From: Silene latifolia
Lineage: Eukaryota > Streptophyta > Magnoliopsida > Caryophyllales > Caryophyllaceae
Assembly (NCBI RefSeq): GCF_048544455.1
Contig: NC_133531.1
Coordinates: forward strand, 67,184,099-67,248,098
Length of the DNA stretch: 64,000 nt
Reading direction: 5' to 3'
The translations under genes were made by a program, and so were the position numbers. The notes beneath the pieces were generated by a model. The model did no database searches. It worked only from the letters and a program-made list of their open reading frames with translations, and was not told where the DNA came from. Of this stretch, positions 22,028-34,973 are shown piece after piece. Numbering within the stretch: position 1 is the stretch's first letter; the number at the start of each line of letters is the position of its first letter.

Positions 22028-23385
22028 TGTAACACCCCCGTACGCCAGAATGCCTTACCAAGGACCATCCCAGTGTATGACGGTGTCACCATCTCGGTTT
22101 CCCGAGGAGGTAGATCAAATTAGACAATAAAAGAACAATTGTAAATATTAGTATATCTTATACAATACAACTCAATACAACGTCTCTATAATAAAGGTAC
22201 AACCATAACACTCATGACATCGCTCTCTAGACCGGTAGCGTGATGACCCGATCCCTCCAATCCTAGCAAACCACAATCAACAATACCGCTTAAGCCAACC
22301 GCTCACCATCCCCGAATGGATCACCGCAGGTTTTACAAAACAACTACAACGGGGTCAAGATCTTGACTAATAAAATGTAAGACGAATAACAATGCAAACA
22401 AAGTGATCATCCTCTATCCCAATCTCACGACCTCGCATAGTAACCGACTACACCCCGAAGGGTGTAGCCCTGGCAGATTACCCATCGCAACAGGTAATCC
22501 TCGCCGCCGATGGGGTGACCGCAGCCCATCCCACCTAGTCCGGCTCATCAACGAGCGACTAACAATCCCTGTCCCTTAATGTGCACATCCCCTCCCGTGG
22601 CGGGTTCCACGGAGGGCGAACTAGGGTGTGAAGTCACTCCCGCAAGTGACTCCACTCCCATCACAACACACACAGCCTCACAGCTGTCACAATACTACAA
22701 CAACACCACCGTCACCACTACACCAATACTCCGATGATCGTGGAGATAACAATCATACACAGTACAATCACAATCTTAAATCAATTAACAGTAAACTGAG
22801 TAGGGAAACCCTACCTCATCGCAAAGCATGTAAGACTCCCATTTACAGCCACGCACGACTCCAATAAGCATCCTAACAATGATAACCATCTCCTATTACA
22901 CGACTATACTCAAAGAATCACTCAAATGAACACAAGGCAGATACTTACCTAACATTACGCATCGACGGTGACATAGACGACCACCATCCACGTCACCCTT
23001 CCTCAGCGAATCCCGTCATTCCCATGGTGGAGGTTTAAGCTAAATGCATTAGAGTGTGAAGCTATGGGGTGATAGGGGAGGGAGATAGGCTAGGGTTAGA
23101 GAAAGAGAAACTGTCGATGAAATGAGAAATGAAATGAATCTCGCGAACTTGCGTTTATATTAACGTGTCGACAACAGCCATACTCGGTCGAGTACAGAAG
23201 TAATCGGCCGAGTAGGCTCTACTCGGTCGAGTATAGGTGATACTCGACCGAGTAACCTCAGCTAGGTCAAGTAACTACTCCTATAAAACTCATGTTACAA
23301 GCCTGATTCCTCACCCATTCATCCCTAAGGTCTGTTTGGTCAATAAGATCGGTCAACAGCGTTCTTAAATATCTTGGGTATTACA
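22028..23385 (-). repeat. LTR of the gypsy-type element, copy in duplicated segment
   Basis: TGTAACACCCCCGTACGCC (plus-strand left edge) to GGGTATTACA, about 1358 bp, reading on the minus strand. The primer-binding-site complement CTCTGATACCAC lies just left (about 22016-22025). It joins copia coding sequence at the target duplication GTTAC (23386-23390). It is closer to the LTR at 39673-41025 than to that at 33626-34973, as the duplication predicts, except for a cluster of small differences between about 22200 and 22810. Confidence 0.9.
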
Positions 23386-26040
23386 GTTACCCTTTGACCT
23401 CTCGAGGTTACTACTTCTACAAACCTCAAGAAAACAAAGTGTTTGTGTCTTGTGAGGTTGTCTTCTTAGAAAGTCAGTTTATTTCTAAGAGACAGAGTGG
23501 GAGAAATTTTGAACTTGATGAAGTTCAAGAGCCACAAACCGAGGTAGAGACGCAAGAAGATGTTCCTTCGTCGTCTACCACGGCTATCCCTCCTCCTCTT
23601 AGAATAACGGGCCAAGTTATTCGCCATCCCGATCGATATGTGGGACTTATCGAAGAAGATGGAACACTCGATGTGTTGCTTATAGATAGTGACGAGCCCG
23701 CCACCTACAAGGCCGCAATCTCTAGTCCAAATTCCTCCTTATGGCTTGAAGCCATGAAGTCCGAAATGGATTCTATGCATGAAAACCAAGTTTGGGACTT
23801 GGTAGATTTGCCTAAAGGGGTAAGACCTCTTCAATGAAAATGGATATTCAAAGTCAAGAATGGCATAGAAGGACATGACGATGTCTACAAAGCTAGGCTA
23901 GTGGCAAAAGGATTTACCCAAGTCCAAGGTCTCCATTATGATAAGACCTTCGCCCCCGTAGCCATGCTAAGATCCATACGGATTTTGTTAGAGATTGCCG
24001 CATTTCATGATTATGAAATATGGCAAATGGATGTCAAAACCGCTTTTCTAAATGGGCATTTAGAAGAGGAGGTGTACATGATACAACCCGAAGGTTTTGT
24101 TGATTCTAAGAATCCTAACAAAGTGTGCAAGCTTAAGAGATCCATTTATGGTCTTAAGCAAGCATCTAGAAGTTGGAATCATCGATTCAATCATGTTATA
24201 AAAGAGAATGGTTTCACTCGAAATGTTGAGGAACCATGTTTATACATGAAATTCAGTGGGAGCAATGTTGTGTTCCTAATCTTGTATGTCGATGACATAC
24301 TACTCATTGGAAATGATATTCCGATGTTGTCTTCTGTTAAGAAGTGGTTAGGTAACCACTTCCAAATGAAGGATTTAGGAGAAGCACAACGCATATTAGG
24401 TATCCGGATCCATAGATATAGATCCAAGAGGATTTTGGCACTAAGTCAAGAGTCTTATGTTGATAAGATTCTTCGACGGTTCAGCATGGACAAATCAAAA
24501 AGGGGTTTGGTACCTATGGTAACTGGGACTATATTGAGCAAGACTCAATCTCCCTCCGAACCCCATGATGTTGAACGCATGAAGATGATCCCTTATGCTT
24601 CCGCTGTTGGATCAATCATATACGCCATGATATGCACACGTCCTGATGTCTCGTATGCCTTGAGTATGACGAGTAGATATCAAGGAAATCCAGGTGAGAG
24701 TCATCACTGGATAGCCGTTAAGAACATCCTTAAATACTTGAGAAGAACTAAGGATTCTATCTTAGTGTTTGGAGGAGACACCGAGCTACGTGTTAATGGA
24801 TACACGGACTCGAGTTTTCAAACAGATAGAGATGACATAAAATCACAAGCTGGTTTCATTTTCATGCTCAATGGTGGTGCCATTAGCTGGAGAAGCTTCA
24901 AGGAAGTCAGAATCGCGATTCAAAACGGAGGTCGAGTACATTGCAAAGCATCGAAGTCGCCAAGGAAGTGTGTGGATCGTGCAATTCACGGAAGGTCTAA
25001 GAGTAGTACCTACCTCCAATGATCCCATCACTCTCTATTGTGATAATAGTGGGACGATCTTCTAAGCTAAGGAGCCAAAGTCTAGTAATAGATCTAGACA
25101 TGTACTTAGAAAATATCATGTAATAAGAGATTTCATTGAAAGAAAGGAAATTGCGATTTGTAAGGTTGGGACGGATGACAACATAGCCGATCCGCTCACC
25201 AAGCCTTTATCGCATGCCAAGCATGATGGACATGTTGCTTCCATGGGACTTAAACGTGTACCAAGTTTATGTTAGATTTTGAAATGAAATAAAAAGTGTT
25301 GTTTTTGTTCATGATCATAATCGAATTAGTCTTTTATTTTTCTTTATACATTGTTATATCCAAACGGGTTGTAGTGACAATTGAACCCCGTTAAAGTGAA
25401 CACGGATTAACATAGTATTCGCCCATAGTTACTTGTATGAGGTGACATCTCGAAGTAACTAGAATGTGATGCGATTGATGGCAAGTTCAAGTGTCATGGA
25501 GTCATGTGAGAATGACTAGTCGATCACGTAGGCAGACAGTTAGGAACGCCTTGTCGGGCCTTATGACCGCTTATAGAGTTCTGGCAAATTTATATAGCCT
25601 GGTCGTGGCGAGAGCTACTATAGTATTCTAATGAGTCGATTCTTTTGACTAAAGACTATTCGCCTAAGATGGCACAGTTTCAGATTAACTTTGAATTGTG
25701 TTACTACGACCTTCGTAAATGGGGTCAAATGGGCATATTTTGGGTTATGATGGCTGTGGCTAGTCGAAGGGAATGAGTGCGATAGGAATTGTCCACCCCT
25801 AGTCAGGGTTATAACAATATCTCAGGGCCACTCGAGGAGTAATGAACTGGAAATGCGTGGCCACGCTCGGAATGTATCCATGGTGGATAAATCCGGTCAA
25901 TCGTTATTCTCCGGATCGAGGAAACCACACTCGATATGATCACTTGCAAGTCACGACCGAAAGACACCTTGCATTGAGTGGGAGATAGTAATAGGACAAG
26001 AGAATTGGTGACGCACACTTGTCGAGGACAAGTGGGAGAT
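23386..26040 (+). pseudogene. Copia pol, 3' half (RT and RNase H), copy 1
   Basis: Parts in order: the linker after integrase (about 23394-23840), reverse transcriptase of the RVT_2 type with the YVDD block near 24285 (about 23860-24600), and RNase H ending near 25275 with the usual ADPLTKPL block. A 765-bp untranslated stretch follows, ending in a polypurine tract (26030-26039) against the LTR. It is a fossil with a few breaks, otherwise little decayed. It lacks its own gag, protease and most of integrase on the left because the duplication copy is truncated there. Confidence 0.9.
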
Positions 26041-27313
26041 TGTTGGAATATGTGTCCTCCAACAATAATGCGATCACAATCTGTTGATCATGATGATCAC
26101 ATGTTTAAGTCTCATTTTAAAGAATACAATTGGGAAGTAATTTTTTACTGTCAACTGGTCCACACATATCGGTAATGATTGGCTGACTAGAGTTTGACAT
26201 TACTATCGTGCGACGGTGGTGACCAGTTGATCCCCTTAGGTCATACCTATAGGGTAACACTCTTAATTGATCATTTAATTGATCATATGACGATACGGGT
26301 CAATTAAATTACTTAAAATTGACGGACGATTTTGGAAGTAATATTTACGTGTCTTATTGAAATTTGATTAAATAAGATACGGTCTAAGTAATCGAATTGT
26401 TTTATTACTTAGATGAAATTATTGTTTAAGGAAATAATTGCATTTAAATGAATAGATTATTATAAATACAAGATGTTGTGATTTATAATTGGTAAAATAT
26501 TTTGGTACAAGTAATTATGAATTACTAAGTCGATTATGTATATGACGTATTTTTATTAATGCGTTGATTTTAATATGTTAAAATACATAACATTTTTACA
26601 TGACATGTTAAATGTGACAAATTGACAAAATAATGTGTAAAATGGATTTTCCATTTTACACTAAATGGACTGAAATAATGGGGAGTATTAGGTATATATT
26701 ATGTTAATTATGTTAGTGGTAAACATAATGATGTTAGCCTAATACTAGCCATGCATACCTACACAATCTTGTGAAGACCACCTTGTGCATGCATTGGCCA
26801 TTCTCTCCCACCCATACCCGGTTTTTCCACCCTCCATGCAAAGAGTTTTTGTCTTATTTTTGCATATAGACCACTCTTGGAAAAACATTATTCATTCATT
26901 CATTTTACACATCTAAAATAAGAATTTTATAGAGATAAAAAGCTTTCCTTCTCCTCCTTCTCTCAACCGAATTAGAGAACATAAAATAAAGATTTTTTGG
27001 TCAATTTTATACTAAATTAATATTGTTCTAGTAATAATAATATTAATTTGATTAAGTTGTTACCTTGGGTATAAAACCTTCGGAGGGATTCTACACTTGA
27101 ATCCTTGTTCATCCAATTAAGGAAAGCTCAAGAGCAAGAGAGTAGGAGAACTCTCTTGTGCCCTTTTGATCCGAAATATCAATGTAAGAATGAAGATTTC
27201 TTCCTTATTTTACTTATAGTTTGCATGCATAAGATCATTTTAATTTCATGACTAAAAATTAAAATCATAACATATATGAATATGTTGAGTATAGAGATAT
27301 AGATTTCCAACAA
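26041..27313 (+). repeat. Copia LTR shared by the two tandem copies
   Basis: Starts TGTTGGAATATGTG and ends TTTCCAACA, 1273 bp; TGTTGGAA/TTCCAACA form the terminal inverted repeat. It is preceded by a polypurine tract (a right-end signature) and followed by a primer-binding site AGCGGTATCAGAGC (a left-end signature), showing it serves both neighbours. By eye only about five differences separate it from 43682-44950. Confidence 0.93.
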
Positions 27314-29550
27314 GCGGTATCAGAGCGCCTTGGTTGTTTGCATGCAAATCGGTTATAGTTATTCCGAGTTATACGATTAACATATAAAACTTGTAAATTT
27401 GTGTTATTATGATATATCACGAAATAACTTTATGCATGTTAAATTTTCTAGTCCTAAAATGTATTTAGAATATTTTGGTTAATTTATGGATTTTTATTGT
27501 TCATCTTATATTATAATGGCATTAAAAATGTGATTTTATGATTAAAATGTCATTTTCGGACTAAAATTAGCTAAATTTTGAATTTTCCAGTGATTTTTAG
27601 ATATGTTATCACATATTTTATTTTGAGATGACCTGTAAATTTTCAGAATTTTTGGAGTTCTTATCCTCGAAATATGGATTTTTAATTATAAAAATCGGGT
27701 TTAGATGAAAAATAGGTTAATATGAGATAAATTTCGAATCTGGTCATAGAAATTAGTATGTTGTCACATGAAATTTTACAAGATGTGTGTAAAATAATTG
27801 GCTATATTGAAGTCTTTATGAATGATTTATGAATTTTTGATGAAAAATAGCATAAATAGTGACTTAATTAGTGAATAATTGCTAAAACATACTCCATAAC
27901 TAAGGAAAAACGTCACATGTTGCATTTTATTATCTTTTTCAGATCTAAAATTGAAAAGTAGATGAATATAATTTTTCTCATGTTTTTATGATTATTATTG
28001 ATAAATCCGATAAACCGCAACATAGTTTTTCCGATAATTTTACGAAATTTTAACCTAAGTTTTTGAACATTATGAGTGTCATGGTATTTTTCCAGAATGT
28101 TCATAAGTTTAAATTTCAAATTTCAAATTTATTTGAATTTTGGTGATTTATTTGAAGTTTATAGCATTTTATTGTAATTTTGGGTTCATTAATGAACAAT
28201 TTTAAGAAATATATGTTAATTATAGTCAAATAGTTAGTGGAGACTAATTTTGAGTCCTAAGAAGTTAGGGTAATTAACTTATGCATAAATATGAATTTAT
28301 GTAATTTATTGTGATTTTAAAAGGTTGAATCAAGCAAATCCGTAAAAACCGTTAAATATACGATATTGGCTCCTTAAAGGCGATTTATCATAAAATTGGG
28401 CATGTTTATACATATTATAATGCTGCATTTTATTTATGATTGTCATAATTTTATTTTATGTAATTTTTTTTGAATTATGTAATTTACTTAGTATGGCCTT
28501 AGTTTTTAATTGGTATTACCCGAAATGTATGGGAATATCGATTCGGTTGTAATTTTTGTGATCTCGTATCACCGTTTTGTAATTTAATAGATTTATTTTT
28601 ATTTTAATTACAAATGTATAATAGGAAATTATGTAATTTGTTATGTAATTTTATTGTTTCGGAGTTCCTTGAAGACGGTGTCCACAAGAAGGCGATACGT
28701 AAAGACGGTGTTGCCTCGAGATGCGTGCTAAAACCGAAGTTCAAGGGACCAATGGAGTTGGTTTCCGATATGTAATAGTTAATTAGATTTTCTATTTTAG
28801 GAAGGCCATACTAGGATTTAATTTATGCTTTGCATTTTTATTTATATGTCAAATGCATCGCTAAATCGCCATAACTAAAACATGCATCATCATTTAATCG
28901 AGTTTATCGACCATGTCAAATACAATTATCGTAGTTCAACGCTTTAGTTCACTTAAAACGTGATAGATAATAAATTGACATGACCTCTCGCTAAAATAAA
29001 CAATTGAGACTTAGCCTTACCAAATAGTAGAAACCATGAAAACCTATTTCACGAGGGAGTGCACTCGGCCACCCCGGGGTACAAACCTTGTTACGTAGAG
29101 GAAGTGGGTGATAAATGTCTATCCACCGAATTCATGTTGATAAGGGTTTCATCGGCTACCCCGTGCCCAAGTTAATATGGGTTTGGATCATGGACACATT
29201 TATTCGAAATTTTGATTGAACTCAACAAAAGTTTTTGATAAGGGTTTCATCGGCTACCCCGTGCCCTTGTCGGATGTGTTTTGGGCTATAGATAAATATT
29301 AGAGTAATTTTATCAACCGAGAGTTCTAAAAGTAGAATCGATTAAAGAGTTAGTCCACCGAGTTATATTGATAAGGGTTTCATCGGCTACCCCGTGCCCG
29401 AGTTAATATGAATTTGGATCTCGGAATCATTTATAATAGTTGGGTAGAGGTCACTATATAAATGCTCATATCTTGTTAATTTATTTACAAGTATGATTTA
29501 AAAAGACAAATGTTAATATTTCATTTCCTCCATATTTGTAGTTCATTACA
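27314..29550 (+). other. Copia leader: primer-binding site and leader repeats
   Basis: The GGTATCAGAGC primer-binding site (initiator tRNA-Met type) starts at about 27317. Some 2.2 kb of AT-rich non-coding leader follow, with no supported gene. A 32-base motif (core ATCGGCTACCCCGTGCCC) is repeated without change at 29137-29168, 29235-29266 and 29368-29399, and a looser relative (CTCGGCCACCCCGGGG) lies near 29066. This leader is collinear with the reverse of 1.6-3.8 kb. Confidence 0.8.
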
Positions 29551-30588
29551 ATGAATCCATCAAACGCTACCGCACCGATAACTATTGAGTCATACCACAA
29601 TGTTTTTGACGACGTTTGCTCCAACAATGATTTCGACACTACTAGAGAACTTCATTTTGGGATAGGATCGGATGGAAACCTTAACTTCATCACTTCTACT
29701 AGACCACCTACTAGATCTCGTGTGAGCCGGTCTCAGGAAGACCGCCTCATAAAATCTATTGGATCTTTGTCTCTGGAAGATAAAGATGCCAAAACTAGTG
29801 GGAGCTCAAGCAATCAAGTTCTTGCTTCAAAGGGCAAAAAGTTCAAGAAGAAGGGAAAGAAAGGTAAAAACTTCAAGCAAGTTGATGATGAGTGCCATTA
29901 TTGCTATGGCATGGGACATTGGTTTAGGAATTGTCCCGTATATTTGCGAAATATAAGGGAAGGAATCATCGTTCCAAAAGGTAAAATTCCTAAGGAAATT
30001 TATGTTATTGATATAAATTATACTTCCACTACAACATGGGTACTGGATACCGGTTGTGGTTCTCACCTTTGTAATTATTTACAGGGTTTAAGAGACGTGA
30101 AGAGGCTTAGCAAAGGAGATGTGGATCTACGCCTTGGAAATGGAGCTCGAGTAGCGGCCGAATCCAAAGGAACTTATGTATTAGCTTTGCCTAATGGATT
30201 TGAGTTGTATTTACATAATTGTTTTTATGTGCCTACACTCTCTAAAAACATTATTTCTATCGCTATGCTAGACATGGATGGATTTTGTTTTGTCATTAAG
30301 AACAATCATTGTACTATTTCAAGGAATGATTTGGTTATAGGCCAAGCTTCTTCCATCAATGGCATTTACATTTTAGAGACCTCAAGTCCAATTAATGATA
30401 TCTATAACATTCAATCAAAGAAACTCAAATCAAGTGACCCAAATGAATCGTTCATTTGGCATTGTCGATTAGGTCACATAAACGAGAATCGCATTAAAAG
30501 ATTAATTTCAAGTAATGTGATTACACCATTTGATTATCAATCATATGGTACATGCGAATATTGCCTACTTGGCAAAATGACTCGTAAT
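29551..30588 (+). pseudogene. Copia gag C-terminus, protease and pre-integrase region
   Basis: From the Met at 29551 the frame lacks the main gag capsid part. It gives a basic linker, a CCHC zinc knuckle (CHYCYGMGHWFRNC, about 29892-29935), a retropepsin block around VLDTGCGSH (about 30040) and a GAG-pre-integrase block (WHCRLGHINENRIKRL, about 30460). It is cut at 30588 by the solo LTR. The shortened gag suggests a deleted or non-autonomous member of the family. Fossil. Confidence 0.85.
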
Positions 30589-32997
30589 TGTAGACACCTC
30601 GTTTCTGCACCCCTCGCAAACCACCCGGTGATGATTGGGCCGCATGTTTGGTTCGCGGAACGATTTGTGACAATTCGTAAGATTATCGTCAAGTGATTGC
30701 TCAAATATTAATGTCAACCTCTTAGTTGTCATCTACGTCCTGATACGGTCGTTTTGAAGAATTAGAGTGCATTCGAGTCGGGTCAAAAACCGTCTCCATT
30801 TTTCTCGATTGTTAAATCCCGAGTCAGAATGTTCTGGAATGTTCCGGATAATTCTATTCCATATTTCTCAAATTTTATCTTTTGGCAAATAATATCCCGC
30901 AATATTCAAAAGATAATCGAATCAAATCCGTCCTACCTTAACTTAAACACGGAAATCTTTCTTAAACAGGAGGAAACCTCCTGGGAACAGACGCAGCAGG
31001 TGCTGCGCCTCTTCCAAGAGACGCAGTGGCTGCTGCGCCTCTTCCCAGGCCCTTCTTTGCATGATTTACGTATCTTTTTCATATCCTTCCGAGATTCACT
31101 TCCAAAGAGTCTCCGAAACCCTAAACCTCCGCGTGATTAGTATAAATAGGAGCTTTCGTTCCTCATATTTCTCACGCGAGTGTCCGCCCTTCTCTTCTCC
31201 CTTTGCATTCTAGACTTCGTTCTTACTAATTGGCGCCTACGTGCTTGAACCTTCGACCACGTAAGCTCGGATCCTTCCGGGTACCAGCCTCTCCGTTGCA
31301 TGACCGACCAATTTGACCACTACACTCAATCAATCTAATTAATCAACTTGTTAAATCGTTTTCCTCTTTCGAGGGCATTCTTTCCTTGCATTCGCGTCGA
31401 GCATTCACTAATCGATTTTCTTAGTTCATCTCGTTCCGTCCACATGTAAGTCTGAGGGTGTAATAATCCTTATTTTATTTATTGTTATTTATTTTATTGT
31501 AATCATCATTGTAAGATTCACGTCGAAAGTACCTCATCAAAACCGATTTCTAAAACCGTCTTCAAAACCTTTTTTGCGGATTTCCAGTAGACAGACGTCG
31601 AGAAAAGACGCAAAGAATCGCCGCCTCTTCGAAGGAGCGCAGCACTGCTGCGCCTCTTCGTGAGGCCGCGCAGATTCTCGCTTCTTTCTTCTTCCTCGTC
31701 CTCTGTAATTCGGCTTTTGTTTTATTTCTTTTGTTTGTTCTTTAATTCGTTCGTATAATTGTCGACATTAATATTTCATATGTATTATAATTTATCATCA
31801 TTAACATGTTTAATTCATCATTGTTCCGACTTAAATCCTAAATAATCAATATTCACGGGTTTTCGTCATTAATATTCAAACCCGGATTTTAGAAGTTCAA
31901 TCTGTTCATATTGGGTTTCTGAGGTTCGTCATTGATATATTTGCATCCATGTTCGTCATCATTCATCATGTTTAGTCTAATTAATTGTTTAGTTGTTTAA
32001 TTACTCATTCATTAACATCGACCCTTCACATAATTAATCCGTTTGTTTCCGTCTCATCCATGTTTTACTGTTTTTATGACTTTAAATCGCATGTAATTAA
32101 TCCATTAATCACTTTCATCCGAGCAAATAATTTAATCAACCATTAAAATCACCAATTAACATTAACGGTTTGCGATTCGCTTCACAGCCCGAGAACTCAC
32201 CCTTGGAACAGACGCAAGCAATCGCCGCGCCTCTTCCAAAGGGCGCAGTTTCTCTTTGCTTTACTGTTCCGGTGATTTGTCCCTGAACTCCTTTCTGCCT
32301 TGACGTAGTTTATTTGGTTTACGTATTAATTCAACTAATATTCGTAATATCGCTAATTTCAATTCGTTAATTAATTTCTTTTATTTCTTTTATTTCTTTT
32401 ATTCCCTTTTTCTCAAACCATCCGTTTTAAAGGTATTTTCGACATAAATCGCCTATTCCGTTGTAATTAATGTAATTTTCATTATTGTATTTTATAATTA
32501 TTTCTTTCATTTGTATGCTTTCACATGTAAATTGAACATTAATTCCTACTTCGACCCCAATTGTATGCTAATTACGTGACAACCGACTTAGTTAATTCTC
32601 ACATGTTAGGATTAATCTAATGGATGTTGCATTGCATGCATATAGCCGACGATATATCAAGTACGAATAAACTCCCTAATCATTAGTAGAGGCCGCTATC
32701 GAGGCGGGCGGGATTAGGTGTTCGATCAAAAGAGCTTCCTAATACGTACCCTCACCCCTTACTCCAGATCTCCGTGAGCACCCGTGTTCATTGGCATCCA
32801 CGAGAGTCATTCTAGACATAGAATGCTAAGGGTAACGATTGCTTAGTGTTCATGTCACTACTTTGTGTCTTGACATGACGCAAGGTATTCGAACGGTTCC
32901 AATTTCCCATAAAAATTGGTGGCGACTCCATACAAAATGCAAACGCTTGTCCCTCGTTTCTCAACCAAGCGCCCCCGTGGGCGGCCCGCTATCCACA
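30589..32997 (+). repeat. Solo LTR, 2.4 kb, gypsy (Tat/Ogre-like)
   Basis: Begins TGTAGACACCTC and ends CGCTATCCACA, with the exact duplication GTAAT at 30584-30588 and 32998-33002. A TATAAATA box lies at 31141. The large size and the TTGGTGGCGACTCC block near the right end (about 32918) recall LTRs of the Tat/Ogre branch of Ty3/gypsy; that family call is from memory. No internal region remains. A CTGCGCCTCTTC motif recurs several times inside. Confidence 0.82.
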
Positions 32998-33002
32998 GTA
33001 AT

Positions 33003-33625
33003 CCTTTTAGTGGTAAAGGGACACGAGCAAGTGAACATTGGGACTCATACATACCGATGTGTGTGGACCAATGAGTATCACCGCTCGTGGAAATTATGAC
33101 TACTTCATAACCTTCACCGATGATTTAAGTAGATATGGGTATATCTATTTAATGAAGCATAAAAGTGAAGCGTTTGAGAAATTCAAGGAATTTCAAAACG
33201 AAGTAGAGAACCAATTGAACAAAAGGATTAAGGCACTACGATCCGATCGTGGTGGAGAGTATCTTAGCCTTGAATTTGATTCACACTTGAAAGGTTGTGG
33301 TATTATATCACAACTTTCTCCACCCGGAACGCCGAAACTCAATGGTGTTGCCGAAAGGAGAAATCGAACCCTACTTGATATGGTTCGATCCATGATGAGT
33401 CAAACCGAGTTACCAAACTCGTTTTGGGGATTTTCAATCCAAACTGCAATTCTATCCTTGAATAATAGTCCCACTAAAGCCACCGAAAAGACTCCATTTG
33501 AAATATGGAAAGGAAGAGTTCCTAATCTATCCTACATGAAAATCTGGGGATGTGATGCTTACGTCAAGACCAAGACCGACAATAAGCTTGCCCCAAGATC
33601 CGAAAAATGTATCTTTGTAGGTTAC
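33003..33625 (+). pseudogene. Copia integrase core
   Basis: After the solo LTR's second duplication copy the frame resumes and shows the rve integrase core: LIHTDVCGPM, TFTDDLSRYGYIYL, RSDRGGEYLS, then NGVAERRNRTLLDMVRSMM, the D-D-E pattern of copia integrases. It ends at 33625, where the gypsy-type element is inserted after GTTAC. The sequence resumes at 41026 with the same GTTAC. Confidence 0.9.
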
Positions 33626-34973
33626 TGTAACACCCTCGTACGCCAGAATGCCTTACCAAGAACCATCCTAGTGTATGACGGTGTCACCATCTCGGTTTCC
33701 CGAGGAGGTAGATCAAATTAGACAATAAAAGAACAATTGTAAATATTAATATATCTTATACAATACAACTCAATACAACGTCTCTATAATAAAGGTACAA
33801 CCATAACACTCATGGCACTGCCTCTCTAGACTGGTAGCGTGATGACTCGATCCCTCCAATCCTAGCAGCCACAATCAACAATACCTGCTAAGCCAACTGC
33901 TCACCATCCCCGAATGGATCACCGCAGTTTTACAAAACAACAACAACGGGTCAAGATTGACTAATCAAATGTAAGACAGAATAACAATGCAAACAGCTGA
34001 TCATCCTCTATCCCAGTCTCACGATCTCAAGACAAGAATCGACTACACCCGAAGGGTGTAGCCTGCCAGATTACCCATCGCAACGGGTAATCCTCGCCGC
34101 CAATGGGTGACCGCAGCCCATCCCACCTAGTCCAGCTCATCAACGAGCGACTAACAATCCCCGTCCCTTAATGTGCACATCCCCTCCCGTGGCGGGTTCC
34201 ACGGAGGGCGAACTAGGGTGTGAAGTCACTCTCGCAAGTGACTCCACCACCATCACAAACACACATGACCTCACGGTTTGCCATAATACTACAACAACAC
34301 CACCGTCACCACTACACCAATACTCGATGATCGGCGAGATAACAATCATACACAAGACAATCACAATCTTAAATCAATTGTGAGAACCGAGTAGGAAACC
34401 CTACCTCATCGCAAAGCATGTAAGACTCCCATTTGACCACGCACGACTCCAATAAGCATCCTAACAATGATAACCATCTCCTATTACACGACTATACTCA
34501 AAGAATCACTCAAATGAACACAAGGCAGATACTTACCTAACATTACGCATCGACGGTGACATAGACGACCACCACCCACGTCATCCTTCCTCAGCGAATC
34601 CCGTCATTCCCATGGTGGATGTTTAAGCTAAATGCATTAGAGTGTGAAGCTATGGGGTGATAGGGGAGGGAGATAGGCTAGGGTTAGAGAAAGAGAAACT
34701 GTCGATGAAATGAGAAATGAAATGAATCTCGCGAACTTGCGTTTATATTAACGTGTCGACAGCAGCCATACTCGGTCGAGTACGGAAGTACTCGACCGAG
34801 TAGGCTCTACTCGGTCGAGTATAGGTGATACTCGACCGAGTAACCTCAGCTAGGTCGAGTAACTACTCCTATAAAACTCATGTTACAAGCCTGATTCCTC
34901 ACCCATTCATCCCTAAGGTCTGTTTGGTCAACAAGATCGGTCAACAACGTTCTTAAATATCCTGGGTATTACA
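33626..34973 (-). repeat. 3' LTR of the gypsy-type element
   Basis: 1348 bp, TGTAACACCCTCGTACGCC to GGGTATTACA in plus-strand order. It carries four to five ACTCGGTCGAGT-type palindromes (34768-34862). Compared with 39673-41025 it shows scattered C-to-T and other changes plus small indels. Confidence 0.92.

Larger units (their letters stand above)
20987..27313. repeat. Duplicated nest segment, copy 1
   Basis: From GCTTGAGGAAGG at 20987 to the LTR end at 27313, this matches 38632-44950 almost base for base at an offset of 17,641-17,645. It contains the leader and 5' LTR of the gypsy-type element (minus), the 3' half of the copia element and a copia LTR. The left edge is an abrupt join to the TRIM-like fragment with no element end, i.e. 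a recombination or deletion breakpoint. The right edge is exactly the LTR end. Confidence 0.92.
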
